A stretch of DNA of 64,000 nucleotides from contig NC_085872.1 of assembly GCF_034702125.1 (NCBI RefSeq), positions 31,270,634 through 31,334,633 on the forward strand. The letters run 5' to 3'. The position numbers and the translations under genes were made by a program. Of the stretch, positions 20,298 to 45,461 are shown piece by piece. The number at the start of each line of letters is the position of its first letter. Position 1 is the stretch's first letter. The notes beneath the pieces were generated by a model. The model searched no databases and was not told where the DNA came from. It saw nothing but the letters and a program-made list of their open reading frames with translations. The DNA is from Engraulis encrasicolus. Lineage: Eukaryota > Chordata > Actinopteri > Clupeiformes > Engraulidae.

Positions 20298-20309
20298 TTT
20301 ATTTTTATT
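20298..20309 (-). terminator. TRIM gene poly(A) signals (two adjacent AATAAA, minus strand)
   Basis: TTTATT occurs twice back to back on the plus strand, so the minus strand reads two consecutive AATAAA hexamers about 460 bp downstream of the TRIM stop codon. Cleavage would fall near 20275-20285, overlapping the lurap1 3' end. Confidence 0.55.
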
Positions 20310-20766
20310 AAACAAACTAACTTAGAATAGAGGACTGTGCTAATTTAGAAAAAGACTGTGCCGGGCAATCAGACATTTTATGAAATCAAACTCTAAGCTA
20401 TAAAATTCTGATCGCTATCATGCAGGAAATTAAGCATGTTTTGTGGTTAAAAAAGGAAAAGAATACATCTTCATTTAAAACGTATCCACACAAATTGAAA
20501 TGCAAATCACTCTGCTTGATTTTGTACCAATGTGCCTCTACATGTGTTAAACCATGGTTATGACACTCTGGCATCCACTGCTGTGTTCTGATTGGTGGCT
20601 TACTCGGTTTCACCTTGGGTAGTTCTGAGGCTCTATCTCAACTCTATTGACTTCAAACCGTTGAATACAAGGCTTGTAGAATGTCACGTGAATCAGTTTG
20701 ACTCTTGGGTCCTACGAAGACAATCTTAAACAGTGTAACTCACAGTCCAAAGCCATCTACACAAAT

Positions 20767-23602
20767 TCAATGATTTTTTTCTGGGTTAATGACCGTCATT
20801 CTTTTGAGGCCTTCTCCATCTGGATGTTGGTCGATGCTGAACGCAGCATAGACAGGAGCCTCAAGGCGGCAGTAGAATGTGTGAAGGTGTTCTGGAATCT
20901 TGGGATGATAGAAGGACAGGATGCCACTCTCCACATCCAAAAACACCCCGATGCGCTTGGGCATGGCTGCGGCTGCGGCATAGTCGAAGTGGAACTTGTA
21001 GCCGCCATGTTGAGCACAGCAATCGCCTCTGCTGTGGGAGTAGCTCAGGCCCCAGGAGGTCTTGTCAGTGCCCAGCACAATGCGTGACCCCTTGCCCTGG
21101 GCAGGTGCGTAGGAGACTCCAACCGTCCAGCTAGGGATGTCCTCCACCTGGACCTCCCAGTGATGCACGCCACAACTGAGGCTGTCCCGACTCAGTACAC
21201 AGTATGGACCGGCGGCCGAGGGCACTGTGCTTCCAGGCAGCCACAGGGAGCCACTGTCAACACACAACTTCAAACTGGGATGTGCACAAAGAGGGTTTAG
21301 CTTGATGTCATCACCTGAGAACGAAATATTAAATACACACTTCAACATTATGTAACATACATGTAGTTACAAAAATGTCTCATCAACCTGAGCAAACTTG
21401 CTTAATATCTAAGCCACTGCCATTAAAAAAAATTGTGTGAATGCCTGCATGAGCATAGGACCTACATACAGTGTGTTTGTAAATTACCTGAAAATGTTTT
21501 TTTCAGCATCTCAAACAGTGGTGTGATTTTTGCAGAGGCCACAGGTTTTCGGCTATTCCCTTCCATCACTTCTTCCATTATATGACGGCAATACCCTCTT
21601 TCATAAATGTCCCCCCTCATGACAAAACAAGATAAAATTGGGCTCTTTTTACTTTCACAAGCATACACATCAATAAACTGTATTGCACCTGCACATCATT
21701 CAAGAACAAGAATTTGCACAGGGGTATATGCAGGAAATATTGTATTGACCTACCACTCACTGTTCCTCAAAGTCTGTGGATGAAACAAAAATAATTATCA
21801 TTTAGTAAAGAATAATCAAATAAAATGCCTAAGAGTCATTACTCCTACTAAATAAAAGAAGGCAAACGCATGCATAACTAATTCAGTTAATATTGTTCCG
21901 GTTTAAAATTCAGATACGAGGAGAATGATGTTATAGTAACTGATAATTGAACTACTTTTCAGTTTAGGTACGGCATGCTGCCTATGTTTTATAACAGCAA
22001 ACACCATTTCACGGTAACTTACTTTATATTGAAGGAGATACAATGAGATAGATATAGTGCTCGATGTACAGTACTGTAACAATGTCACACTTTCTTACTC
22101 AATATCTTTTAATATTCATTTAGGAAATGTGACAATTTAGTCAACACATAAAAGATAATGACCCCTAAATTACTGTTCTGTGCCTTTTTTTAACAATAAT
22201 ATTGCACACAGTATGACAATGTACCAAACATGCTACAACAACATGTAATATGCTACAACACGCATACTGTATCTATTAGAAGTAATGGGTGAATGTTACC
22301 TCCAGAAACAACAGTGGGTTTTGGATGGCCATGGCCTGTTGCAAGTCCTCCTGTGCTTCCTCTAGCCTCGCACGTAGCTTCATCAGCCTCTCCGACTTGT
22401 GCTTGAGGTCCATGCCCTGCTGCACCAAGTCCACGGAGAATCTGTTTTGCCAAGCTCTCTCCTCAAAGTCAAGGAATAGTTTGATCCTCCTGAGAAAGGA
22501 TGTGAAGGCCTCCTGTTGACTTTCAAGGTTTTTCTGCAAGGAAGACAAAGACTGATGCTTCTCAGTTCATACAAAGGCTCCTGACCACTTTGGCGAGGTC
22601 CAGGGCAAAATTGTTTGAAAGGGTGCCCCCCTCCCCACTACATGCAATGTAATGGGAACTAAATTCTGAACCTCCCCACTCCCTGGGCCTGGGACAGCCT
22701 ACCAGATTGTCCCCTTGTTGATGGGCCTGGTTCTTATGCCCATCACAGGATAGGCCTACACAGTTCTACAATTAAATTCTGATAACAAAATATAGATTGG
22801 GTGTTGGTTACCCATATACCTTAGAGCTGGCCGATGTGTCCACAATTTGTGACATACATTCATTGATCTCTTCCAAACTTCCCCTTACTCCAGAAAGCTT
22901 CACTTGACAAGTCTCCTACGAACAGCAACCAGGGAAATGCCAAACAGTGTCAGTTTACATGAAGAAAAAGTTCAGCAACCGGTAACACCACAAAAACAAA
23001 AATGATAATAACAACAATAAATAATTTACCTCAAGATATTGTGTTGCATCTGACAGTTTGATGACACTGTGCCCCTCTGTGTGTTTAGCCTCTGAGGGCA
23101 GCATACAGTAAACACACAGGGCAGTGTGGTCTGTTTGGCAGTACAGCTCAAGCTCCTTTCCATGCGCTTTGCACAGTTTGTTTATGTTTGATGTCGGATT
23201 CACAAGTACGTGCTGTCGAAGCGTGCCGCTCTCAAAGTGTGGCATAATATGTAGCGTGCAGTACGATTCCTCACAATTCAGACAAGATTTCTCGGCAGGA
23301 AGTTTCTGTTGGCCCTTGCACACACTGCAGACATGGCTGGTTGGTCTTTTGCTGTGGTATTTTTCGAGGATGTTGTGGAGCACAATGTTCTTCTTTAGGT
23401 CCATTCCAATATTGCAAGGTGCCAAGCACAGTGGACACGTATAATGCTGTGATGATGCTCCATTCGTCCTGTGTGAATGCTTCAACTGATTCACGCATTC
23501 TTCACAATAGTTGTGTCCACATGGCAAAGTCACCGGTTCCACAAAAATGTCCCGACAAACTGCACAGATTAGTTCCTCATCCAGAGACAAGTCCTGGGCC
23601 AT
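20767..23602 (-). CDS. TRIM-family E3 ubiquitin ligase (RING, two B-boxes, coiled coil, PRY-SPRY)
   Basis: Six exons on the minus strand: 23602-23030, 22915-22820, 22533-22300, 21773-21754, 21615-21488 and 21314-20767 (TGA), in phase, 532 residues. Exon 1 holds a complete C3HC4 RING (Cys13, Cys16, Cys28, His30, Cys33, Cys36, Cys56, Cys59), then two B-box zinc fingers (CSVCKGQQKL; LCKAHGKELELYCQTDH). The 96-bp and 234-bp exons encode the coiled coil, as in class IV TRIM genes. The last exon is a PRY-SPRY domain with HHWEVQVED, TSWGLSYS and RIGVFLDVESGILSFY. Such proteins ubiquitinate SPRY-bound targets, often in antiviral or signalling roles. ATG 23602 was chosen; an in-frame GTG upstream is not a start. 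The 20-bp exon 4 is shorter than the usual 23 bp. It is like TRIM25/finTRIM in layout, but I do not recognise the orthologue. Confidence 0.9.
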
Positions 23603-24552
23603 TGTTAACGAACGAAAGGTAGGGGAGAATACACCAGACACTTATAGTATGTCCATGGGCTACACCCTTTCATGACGTGACAACATGCAGAAAATAGCTC
23701 AGGAGCCTAAGGGCCTCTTTCCGGCCCCTTGCTAAATAAAGCATAGTGATAAGATTGTTCTGCCTTATAAATTCCCTGTGTTTGTGTGTCCTTCTTTCAT
23801 TTCTTGGGATGACTATCAGACCAAACTTGTAAGAGTAAATAAAATAAAGCTTTGCTGATTGATCACAGTCATCAGAAAAGTTGGTTTGTTGTATTCCCGG
23901 ATGAATGTAGACCCATGAGGCTACAACACAGCTGACTTACACTCTTACACATCAGCAGCAGTGGCGGAACAATTGCACACAGGGCCCCAGGACAAGTCCC
24001 TGAAAGGGCCCCCCATACGACTTGCCATGTGTCACAATACGGCCCCCACCACCAATACAGAAGGGCCCTACTTACGGTATAATTTTCATGTGAATTTATA
24101 TTTAAGTAAAATGTAAAACTATACATTTTTACATCAGATAGGCTCTATCACAAACACAGTGAGCTTTCTGTGGCCTAAAACTTTTTTTTTTTCAAAATTG
24201 GTATGTTTGAAAACAGTTAGGCCTCCTGATTTTTATTTTACTTTTCTCATTTCTCAATACAGCATCTAGCTACTTGAAGTTCAACAAGGAGTATAGGCAT
24301 ATCTAATCTACTGTAGGCTAGGCTATCTATAGGCCCCTATATCTATCTATCTAGCACTTCGTCCACCATTGATTAAAGTGCCCTATTTAGAATATAGGCT
24401 GTGATTTTGAGATAAAAGTGACCACCATATTTGAATACATGATACATTAGGAATGCATGGAAGTTCAACAGTGTTATGGCCAGGCTGAAGATGTAGTCCC
24501 TCATTTTGGATAATCATAAATAAACGGGCCGTTGGGGCCCATAGCCTACAGG
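23603..24552. other. TRIM 5' flank and transposon remnants, no gene
   Basis: It contains the presumed TRIM promoter near 23603-23760. Around 23951-24069 it carries CAGTGGCGGAACAATTG followed by GGGCCC-rich sequence, a hAT-terminus-like remnant. Its inverted relative is at 31020-31135. Confidence 0.5.
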
Positions 24553-24817
24553 CAGGGCCGGATTAAGATGGCCTGGGGCCCCTAGGCTACAGGTTGCTGG
24601 GGGGCCCCTGGGAGGCAAATTTCATGACAAATTGACATAGACAGTGTCATAATTATGAGCTAGGAATTAAGGACAGCATCCCTACCAACTGTACCAAAGA
24701 CAAAAGATGACATTTTCAATACTGCATTTTGTCACAATTCTGCAATTTTGGCCAGTCAGGGGCCCCCTGGTAGGTGGGGGCCCCTAGGCTGCAGCCATAT
24801 CTAGCCTGTTGGTCCTG
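24553..24817. mobile_element. hAT-type MITE, degenerate
   Basis: The left end is CAGGGCCGGATTAAG, a widespread hAT terminus; the right end is degenerate (GTTGGTCCTG). Flanks CCTACAGG (24545-24552) and CCGACAGG (24818-24825) agree at 7 of 8 positions, as expected for an old target duplication. The interior is rich in GGGGCCCC words. Confidence 0.7.
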
Positions 24818-26041
24818 CCGACAGGGGGCATAGGTCCAAGGGGCCAAGACAAATAGAACCCATTCCATCCCCTTCCCCAAATCACATACAAGCCAGCCAG
24901 CTAACCTGATGCATGTTAACCTTTATGAAGTAAAACATGCAACAATAATAGGTCTATGCATGGACCTCACAGGGAAAGTGCATGCCCACCTCCTAATTCT
25001 GCTGTGCAACTGTGTCCAGGGCATTTATAGTCACTTGGAGAAAGCCACACAACAGTGGAGCACTGTGTCATTTTGTAGCGCGCAGGCACGTTTATTCCAC
25101 TGTTTCTTTGTGTCATACATTATATAACGCTAGCTTTAAAATAAAATTGAGCATCTCTTCCCTTGAATAGAAAGGTTAATTACAATGTGTTTTACGAGAG
25201 AGCGTCCCTGCCAACACCTACCAACCAGCTTTGTTTACATTTGCTCAGTGACGTTTCCGTAACAGCCAATTACCGCTGAGAGTGGAAGAGGAAGCGTTTG
25301 AAATCATCCAGTGAAAATGTACAACGTCACACGGCACAGCTACAGACGAGGTTTGTCTCAGAGTCTCTCCTAAATGAAGAAGAGAAGGTTGGATTCAACG
25401 AACGCATTTAAATTACACCGTCTTCAGTGAGAACACTTTAAAGCTACTGTATTTATTCGTATTCATTACTTTGTATATCCTTATCATGTGCATCGTTGAG
25501 AAAGGCTTTTTAGCAAGCTAGCTTGAACTTCAAACTGGAGTAGGTGCATGACAGCCAGCTAGTGAACTAGTTCAGTGGTCTTGTTTTTTTGTGTCCACAC
25601 TGTTTTGACGATAATGCAAGCGAGCGAGTTGAGTGAACCTTTACATTTAGTCGTTTATGGTGCATTCAACATGACTTTACATGAGATAGACTACTTCATT
25701 GACGCGTGCAGTAGCCTAGTCCCAAGAAGCTGATAAGCCTGTGTGATCCCTCAGGTTAAAATAAAACCACCTGTCATTTGATCCCTTCAGCAGGTAGCCT
25801 AGACATGCATCTTGTAACCTAGTACTGTATTTATTCATTGTGTTAGAATATTGTGCCATACCCTATATCTATGTTTTGTATCCTGCACAGCATTTATTGT
25901 TTGACTAGGATATTCCTGTGAAGATGCCAAAGTAAGAACTGGTGAATTGATCTACTGTATTCTGCAATAGCCTTTATAACCTATAGGGTCTCACTTTCAG
26001 AAGAAACCCAGAAGGCCACACACACGCCAGCCCAGCCAAAA
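24818..26041 (+). promoter_or_regulatory. odf2l: odf2l 5' region (promoter and 5'UTR exon)
   Basis: The 1.2 kb before the odf2l start codon. CCAAT occurs at 25266-25270. A spliced 5'UTR is likely: the coding exon seems to begin after a TCTCACTTTCAG acceptor ending at 26000. The exact transcription start cannot be fixed from sequence. Confidence 0.4.
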
Positions 26042-39527
<13,486 letters not shown>

Positions 39528-39936
39528 AGGGAGGCACAATAGGCTTAAATGGGCGTTTTTAACGAAATCAGCGGAAAGTGTGTTTTTAGACTCTTTTGAT
39601 CAAAACTATTTATGAGAATCATTTGGCAGAATTCTGCAGTTGCCTTTCCACTTTCCCAGATTTGAAATCACTAGTGCAGGTTTGGAGCCTTCCTTTAGCA
39701 CGGTTTTAGCCTATGTGTCAATACTTTAGCCATGTTCCAACACCAATATAGCCATCCTTTAGCCCATATTTTGGGTGCTTGATGTTCTGGGGAAGTCGAA
39801 AGGCAACAGTAGCATTCTTCCAAATTACTTTCCTTACTAGATTTGATCAAATCAGCCTCAAAACAAACTTTGCACTTATTTAGCTAAAAATGCCCATTTA
39901 CTACAATTCAAAATTCCAAACCTATTGTGCCACCCT
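39528..39936. mobile_element. piggyBac-like MITE, 409 bp
   Basis: Ends AGGGAGGCACAATAGG and CCTATTGTGCCACCCT are inverted repeats. The left flank is TTAA (39524-39527); the right flank is TTCA (39937-39940), a one-base change from TTAA. No coding capacity. Its termini differ from those of the element at 30091. Confidence 0.72.
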
Positions 39937-42154
39937 TTCACATGAATCAAATTTGTAAGAAATTTCCTAGAAAATTTTTGTAGTGCAAAGGAACAATACC
40001 GCGAGAACAGAGTAAGATTTTGCAAAGTTTAAATTTTCAAGGTTCGTCTCACGCACTCTAATGTACGTGTACGCACATACATGACACTACTACTGCTCTA
40101 GAGACGGGAGTGAAAGGTTTCAAAAGCTTTTGCAAAAGTATTTTTTTGCAAAGTACTCTCATGGATGAAAGTGTGTGTGTGTGCGTGCGTGCATGTGAAC
40201 TTTATGCGTGTGTGTATGTGCACTCGCCACTCTTGCTTTAGAAATGAGACTGTGTGTGTGTGTGTGTGTGCGCGCGCATGTGCGTGCGTGCACGTGCGTG
40301 CGTGCGTGAGTGTGTTCATGTTTTAATGTTTGCCACTATTTGTCCTTGTCACTGTGACCTATATCAGATATCAGATACATGGTGCTATTTTGCATAAGCG
40401 TTACCTGTGACAAATTGCTGTGGTGTGTATTATTTAATAATATAGAAAGAAATATTTATTTATTGAGAAGGATTTTTAAATTATAAAATACACTTGAAGA
40501 GAAATCTTTTTGTAGTTTGAGTTTGAGGTTTTTTTTACCCATCAGCACACATTCATTCACATCAACCAGCATATCTTCTGTCTGGCAAACGTGACAGAAC
40601 GTAAAGATGACACGCTGATTTGAATCGACTGTCGCGTGTGTCCAATAAGCCTTTGCAAGTTAAGCCGTGCTCCACAACGCCTTAGGGATGGTTTTGGTCT
40701 GGGCACAATTTCACAAGAAAGTGGTCAGCCTGGTCTTGCACTGTACACATTACAGCTGTTACAGCACAATGCTGTCAGATGTAATGTCACTCTTCACGTT
40801 TGACCACACAGCACTGTGAATAACCCACGTCATAGATCCGCATCAGCACAGTACCTGGTATTTCGAAGCAGATAAAAATGGATTGGGTGGCAGTGGCCAG
40901 TTCTGTAATCGACAGGAGCTATTGATTTGTCGTCACCCCCATCATTATCACGTAGTCAGGGACGCATAGACAGACAGCTTTGATGTTGTGTAACACTTGT
41001 GGCATAAGATAGTGTTTGTGTCCAGTTATTAGAGAAAAGCTGCCCTCTGGAATACACATCTCGTTGTGATTTTACAGTACAGTATTGGGTAGCATGACAA
41101 ACAGACAGACATTATCTGTTGACCACAAATGGCTCACGTCCAAGATGTCTGGCCACAGCAGACATTGTACAGAAGTTATTAGTGATGCAATGAAAACTCT
41201 GTTCCACTGGAAGTGTCTGGCTGTGTTACCTTCCTATACTGTAGTGTACAGCTTTAAATCTGGATTAGTTTTACTTTTTATATGACCTAAATAACATGGT
41301 TATTTACATATATCCACAAAATAACTGTGATATAACCGTTGAGATACTAATGTGCATTCTAAAATTAGTTTTTAAAACAACATGTTCCTTTTTTAGAGCG
41401 AGCCTGCCAGACCATTACATGTTCTGTGTTACTGTAGTACACAGGCCTCCTCCCACTTCTGTTGGACAGTGCACCCTTGGGTCACATCTGGCTGACGTCT
41501 CTGAAACAAAGACCCTTTGTGGAGGCGCAGGCTGGATGGACGCATTGTGATGCTACATGCGTCAAACCCTCTTTTTCCCCCCAAGTCCAGTTGTTGCTTG
41601 TGTAAACCATTTCCGACCGTAGACAGTTTGGCACACATACACGCACACGCACACACCCTTGGTGCTGTGAATTCTTTCCGTGTGTAGCCATTTGAGCCTG
41701 TGCTGCTTTGCCGCAAAAAGCTGTTCTGGAGCCCTGAAATGGATCGACCCAATTCCTCCATGACATCATCCGGGGAGTTGTGAGAGAGCGCGTTGGATTC
41801 CTTATGCTTCCCAGCAGTGGGGTCCGCCGGGGAGCGTTGAGTGTACCAGAGGATATGCTACTGAACTCGTACTGCTCTGTTTTATTCATCAGTGTTTGAG
41901 ACCGTTCACTTTTTCCAGATGATTTACAATATAAACTGTTGGTCTAACACAATGGACTGTATGAAATGACTTCCACAGCAAGTTTGACCACAAGGCACTC
42001 ATGTTGATTTCGAACACGTGTTTTACTTGAGTTGTCCGTCAGTAGATGCTTGTTTTTTGTTAGTTTGTTTATTCCACAGTTGTTTCCTCTTGCCAATCAT
42101 TTCTAGTTCAATCTTTTCACTTTGGAGCCAGACTGTAGTGAATATGCTGTAAGT
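39937..42154. other. Intergenic between odf2l and ccn1, no gene seen
   Basis: GT/CG-rich dinucleotide runs near 40170-40310 and otherwise unique sequence. Reading frames near 41430-41890 have no recognisable domain or splice context. Confidence 0.45.
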
Positions 42155-42325
42155 GGGCCCTGCTATGGCCAACCGGTAGGGCACTCGCCTTCCAATTCGG
42201 CTGACCCGGGTTCAATTCCCGGCCCGGGTCGTTTGCCGACCCCTCCCCGTCTCTCTCCCAATTCACTTCCTGTCCACCTCTCACACTGCCCTATCAAATG
42301 AAGTCGAAAAAGACCCCAAAAAAGA
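42155..42325 (+). mobile_element. tRNA-derived SINE
   Basis: The tRNA-like head has an A-box-like TGGCCAACCGG and a B box GTTCAATTCC near 42209-42218, followed by CGGCCCGGGTC, a body with CTCTCCCAATTCACTTCCTG, and a tail CCCTATCAAATGAAGTCG with A-rich end. It is a RNA polymerase III-type retroposon, not a functional tRNA. Confidence 0.8.
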
Positions 42326-42639
42326 ACATACTGTAAGTGTATGTCACCCTCACTTTGTATAATAATTTATGTTGACCATAAGTGGGCATACAGTGGATTG
42401 CAAACTACAGTAGTCACAGTGAACAGCAGCAGGGTGACCTATTTGTCAGTAGGCCACCGGGGCCTGAAATAGCATCATGCCAGGACATGGCTCAGGGTAA
42501 TGGGGCTTCTAAACATGCCCTGCCCCTTTGGCACCACACTGTATCCTCTGTTGGCCTTTGTTTTTCCAGGGAATGTTTTCCGTCCTTGCTGTTATGTATA
42601 ATTGCTGTATGATATCTGGCTTCCCTGATTTCTGTCCAC

Positions 42640-43232
42640 AAAGGATGGTTAGGTTTGTATGAAGGATGTGGATGTATTAGACATCTTCCTCTGCAGATAT
42701 TTATTACAAAAAGTATAAATAGGGCTACCAGAGCCAGTTCCAGGGGTGATTGGTCTGTTCCATTTAGAAAGAGCGCTTTTAGTCAAGCTGTTTTCTCTTA
42801 CAGAGTCTCTCACACCTGGAACACAATTCCCAGTAAAATTAAAGAACTGCCAACAGTAAACTCATTCAGCAAACAGTTAAAATTGTGGTTATTAGATTCT
42901 CAATGCTGTCAAAGTAATTTCCCATAGTTAGGCTACTACTGGCAGCTGTTCTTTAACTTATTTGGGTATTTTATCTTGTAACTGTATTTTGTATTATTTA
43001 TTTTTTAAACTGTGTGACATATCTTTGACTATAATTTTCCAACTGTGTACTATAACTGTGTATTTTTAGTTTTGTTTTAACCCTGCTTTTTTAAGGAACA
43101 TCAAACCTGTCAAGGGACAAAAGATGGAAATTAGCCACATGGCTATAATCTTGTGTATTTAGCATTTTTGTTTAAATGCTGGTAATATATGCTGTCCCTT
43201 TTTAAATAAATAAACCTGAAACCTGAACCTGA
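42640..43232 (+). mobile_element. 5'-truncated LINE, end of the ORF2 reverse transcriptase region
   Basis: A 90-residue frame (42655-42927) encodes RATRASSRGDWSVPF, FSYRVSHTWNTIP and SFSKQLKLWLL, the pattern found after the reverse transcriptase domain of CR1/L2/Rex-type non-LTR elements (VP..R....F.YR....WN..P..I). A 300-bp 3' tail follows, ending in AAATAAATAAACCTGAAACC. It is heavily 5' truncated and non-functional. Confidence 0.7.
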
Positions 43233-43858
43233 GAAATGGATGGAGGTGGAGTATTAGTGACAGGTTATTGTTATTAATATTATTATTATTATTATTATTT
43301 GTTTATTTATTTATTTCCAGAGATGTGGGTATTATTCTGAGTGACTTTGCAATGATAAACTTTCAATTTTATGAGATAAAAAGTCAGAAATCTGCCATCT
43401 CGTGTGCGCATCTGTGTGCTTGTGTGTAGGCTATCTCTGTATGTGGGTGTCAGTGTTCCTACGCAGTTCGTCCCCCTCGGGGCCGCGAACTCACCACCTC
43501 GTCAACACATCGATTCGGCAATGGGCGACACATTACAAGGCCGCTGAGCTGAAGGTCAGGTCTGATAGCCCAACGCTACCGCACTGTATTGAGGCTCCGG
43601 GAGGGAGATTTACTAACGTTCCACGCCACACTCTGCTAGTTGGCCTCCGTTACATCAGGATGACAGTGCAGAGTGCCTGCTGTGTTTGTCCATAAACACA
43701 AACGGTTTCCTTCAATGTCAAATTAAGTCCTTACAATGAGCTCTCAACATCACACCTACTCTAACCTTCAGTGCATGTGTATAGGGTGCCTGTAAGCGCT
43801 GTTTGGGTGATGCCTGCTGTTTGGACAGAGACAGCCATAACCAAACACCAACGGTTCG

Positions 43859-45068
43859 GGCCTAGAGTTTGAGCTGACCATATCAGGGTATTGATCTGGT
43901 GGTCCTCCATCCACAGCTTGATTGGCAAGCTGAGTGGCTGGAGCACTGTCCTTCTCTTTAAAAAAAACTGTCCTCAGCGTTCATGGGCGTTGTCAGAACA
44001 GAGGGAAACATGTTTTGGCCCAAGGTAACTTTGTATGTGACTTCAGAGACACATCATTTGCAACAATGAATTTGTCTGTTTTCAGCCTTGCTGAGGCATC
44101 CTCAGATAATCACCTATTCTCTGCCACATTTCACAGCAGGTGCAAGATACTGTGGTTCATAGACCTCCCCAGGTCTCTAGCTAACCATTAGAAGACCAGG
44201 TGTTGGATTAGATGTGAAAGTTGGCCAAGGATTGGTGATGATTTGAGGGTGCTTCAGCTTCTGAACGCTGAGGACTGTTTTTTTTAGAAGGACAATGCTC
44301 CAGCCACTCAGTTTGGCCAATCAAGCTGTGGATGGAGGACCACCAGATCAATACCCTGATATGGTCAGCCCAAACGCCAGGCCTGAACCCATTGGAAACC
44401 TCTGGAATGTGATCAAGAGGAAGCTGGATGGTCACATGCCATCAACCTAAGCTCAGCAACTTGAATTCTTGCACCAGGCCTGAAATAAAGTCATCCAAGA
44501 ACAATGTGAAGGAGGAACGCATACCAAAATATATGAAAGCTGTGACTACATATCAGGCTTATTCCACCAAATATTGATTTCTGAACTCTTCCCAAGTTAA
44601 TACATTGCCATTATGTTGTTTTAACGTTAATATCATCTTGTTTTCTTTGCCTTTTCAGGGACTTGGAAACATTGCATCTTATGTGTTATTTTGACCATTT
44701 TAAGATTTTCTGCAAATTGTGTTTAACCGGATCCCACCACACTCTCGATTAAAAGGTGCCAAACATAAACAAAAACTGTGTAAAATTGAAAGAAAAATGT
44801 CTGCACACTTAAATCCCCTTTGTGTTCTTTTTAATGATAGGGCAAGCTTTCGGTCTACTGACCTTGGAAGTGGAAGGTCAGTAGACCGAAAGCTTGATTT
44901 TCTGCAAATAAATGATCTGAATCTTTCGAAATTTGGAGGACATGTTGCCGATGGTTTATAGGATGAACTACCAATGTGTGTTTTACTCAAACACATACCG
45001 ATCCATAGCAAAATCAGAAAATCTGAAAATTTAGAAGTGGTCTATCAATTTTTGCCGCGGCTGTATAC
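43859..45068. mobile_element. Decayed Tc1/mariner element with internal foldback
   Basis: The right part retains transposase remnants: IGNLWNVIKRKLDGHMPST near 44389-44445, corresponding to the family NPIENLW block. Inverted arms lie at 43859-43983 and 44262-44384 (shared GACCATATCAGGGTATTGAT and its inverse). The 3' terminus near 45040-45068 reads GAAGTGGTCTATCAATTTTT then GCCGCGGCTGTA, a Tc1-like end. It is interrupted by the insertion at 44718-44895. A second copy is at about 48555-49756. Confidence 0.7.
44718..44895 (-). mobile_element. 178-bp insertion with a perfect 23-bp hairpin and 14-bp target duplication
   Basis: Flanked by GATTTTCTGCAAAT at 44704-44717 and 44896-44909, consistent with a target-site duplication inside the older Tc1 element. 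The hairpin stem is 44843-44865 pairing with 44874-44896 (AAGCTTTCGGTCTACTGACC and its inverse), loop 8 nt. Read on the minus strand, it has CCGAAAGCTT, an A-rich spacer and AAGTGTGCAG. The copy across the gap is at 49417-49594. Confidence 0.75.
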
Positions 45069-45100
45069 GGTGTATATATATATATATATTTACATATATT

Positions 45101-45236
45101 TTAGGGCTTGTTGTACCTTTATTTTTGACAGGACAGTGGAGTAGAGACAGGAAATGGGTGTGGGCAAATGAACCGGGCAGGAATTGAACCCAGGCCTCCG
45201 GCATAGTAACCCAGTGCCCTACCGGCAGGGTCATAA
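45101..45236 (-). mobile_element. tRNA-derived SINE (minus strand)
   Basis: On the minus strand: a head with GGTAGGGCACTGGGTTAC, B box GGTTCAATTCC, CACCCATTTCCTGTCTC in the body, and tail TCAAAAATAAAGGTACAAC. It lacks about 11 bp of the head that is present in the copy at 50041-50188. Confidence 0.75.
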
Positions 45237-45377
45237 ATAATGTATTTAAACCTGTCACATATACACAGTTGTATGGATGACACCAACTAACCAAATGAGA
45301 CACAAAACTGCAATTCAGTACCGTTGTTGTTGGCCATGATGCACCGTCATCTGGAGTGAAATAAAAACATCAGGCCA

Positions 45378-45380
<3 letters not shown>

Positions 45381-45458
<78 letters not shown>
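45381..45458. repeat. (GT)n microsatellite (copy 1)
   Basis: GT dinucleotides; the counterpart in copy 2 is 50337-50441, longer. Confidence 0.95.

Positions 45459-45461
<3 letters not shown>

Noticed and set aside
23602..23641. Extended TRIM N-terminus from 23641
   Set aside because: That codon is GTG; the first ATG in frame is at 23602 and is followed at once by a normal TRIM RING domain.
42155..42230. Functional tRNA gene
   Set aside because: A- and B-box-like motifs are present, but there is no cloverleaf with proper acceptor stem, and the body and tail are those of a SINE. The same holds for 37940, 45101 and 50041.
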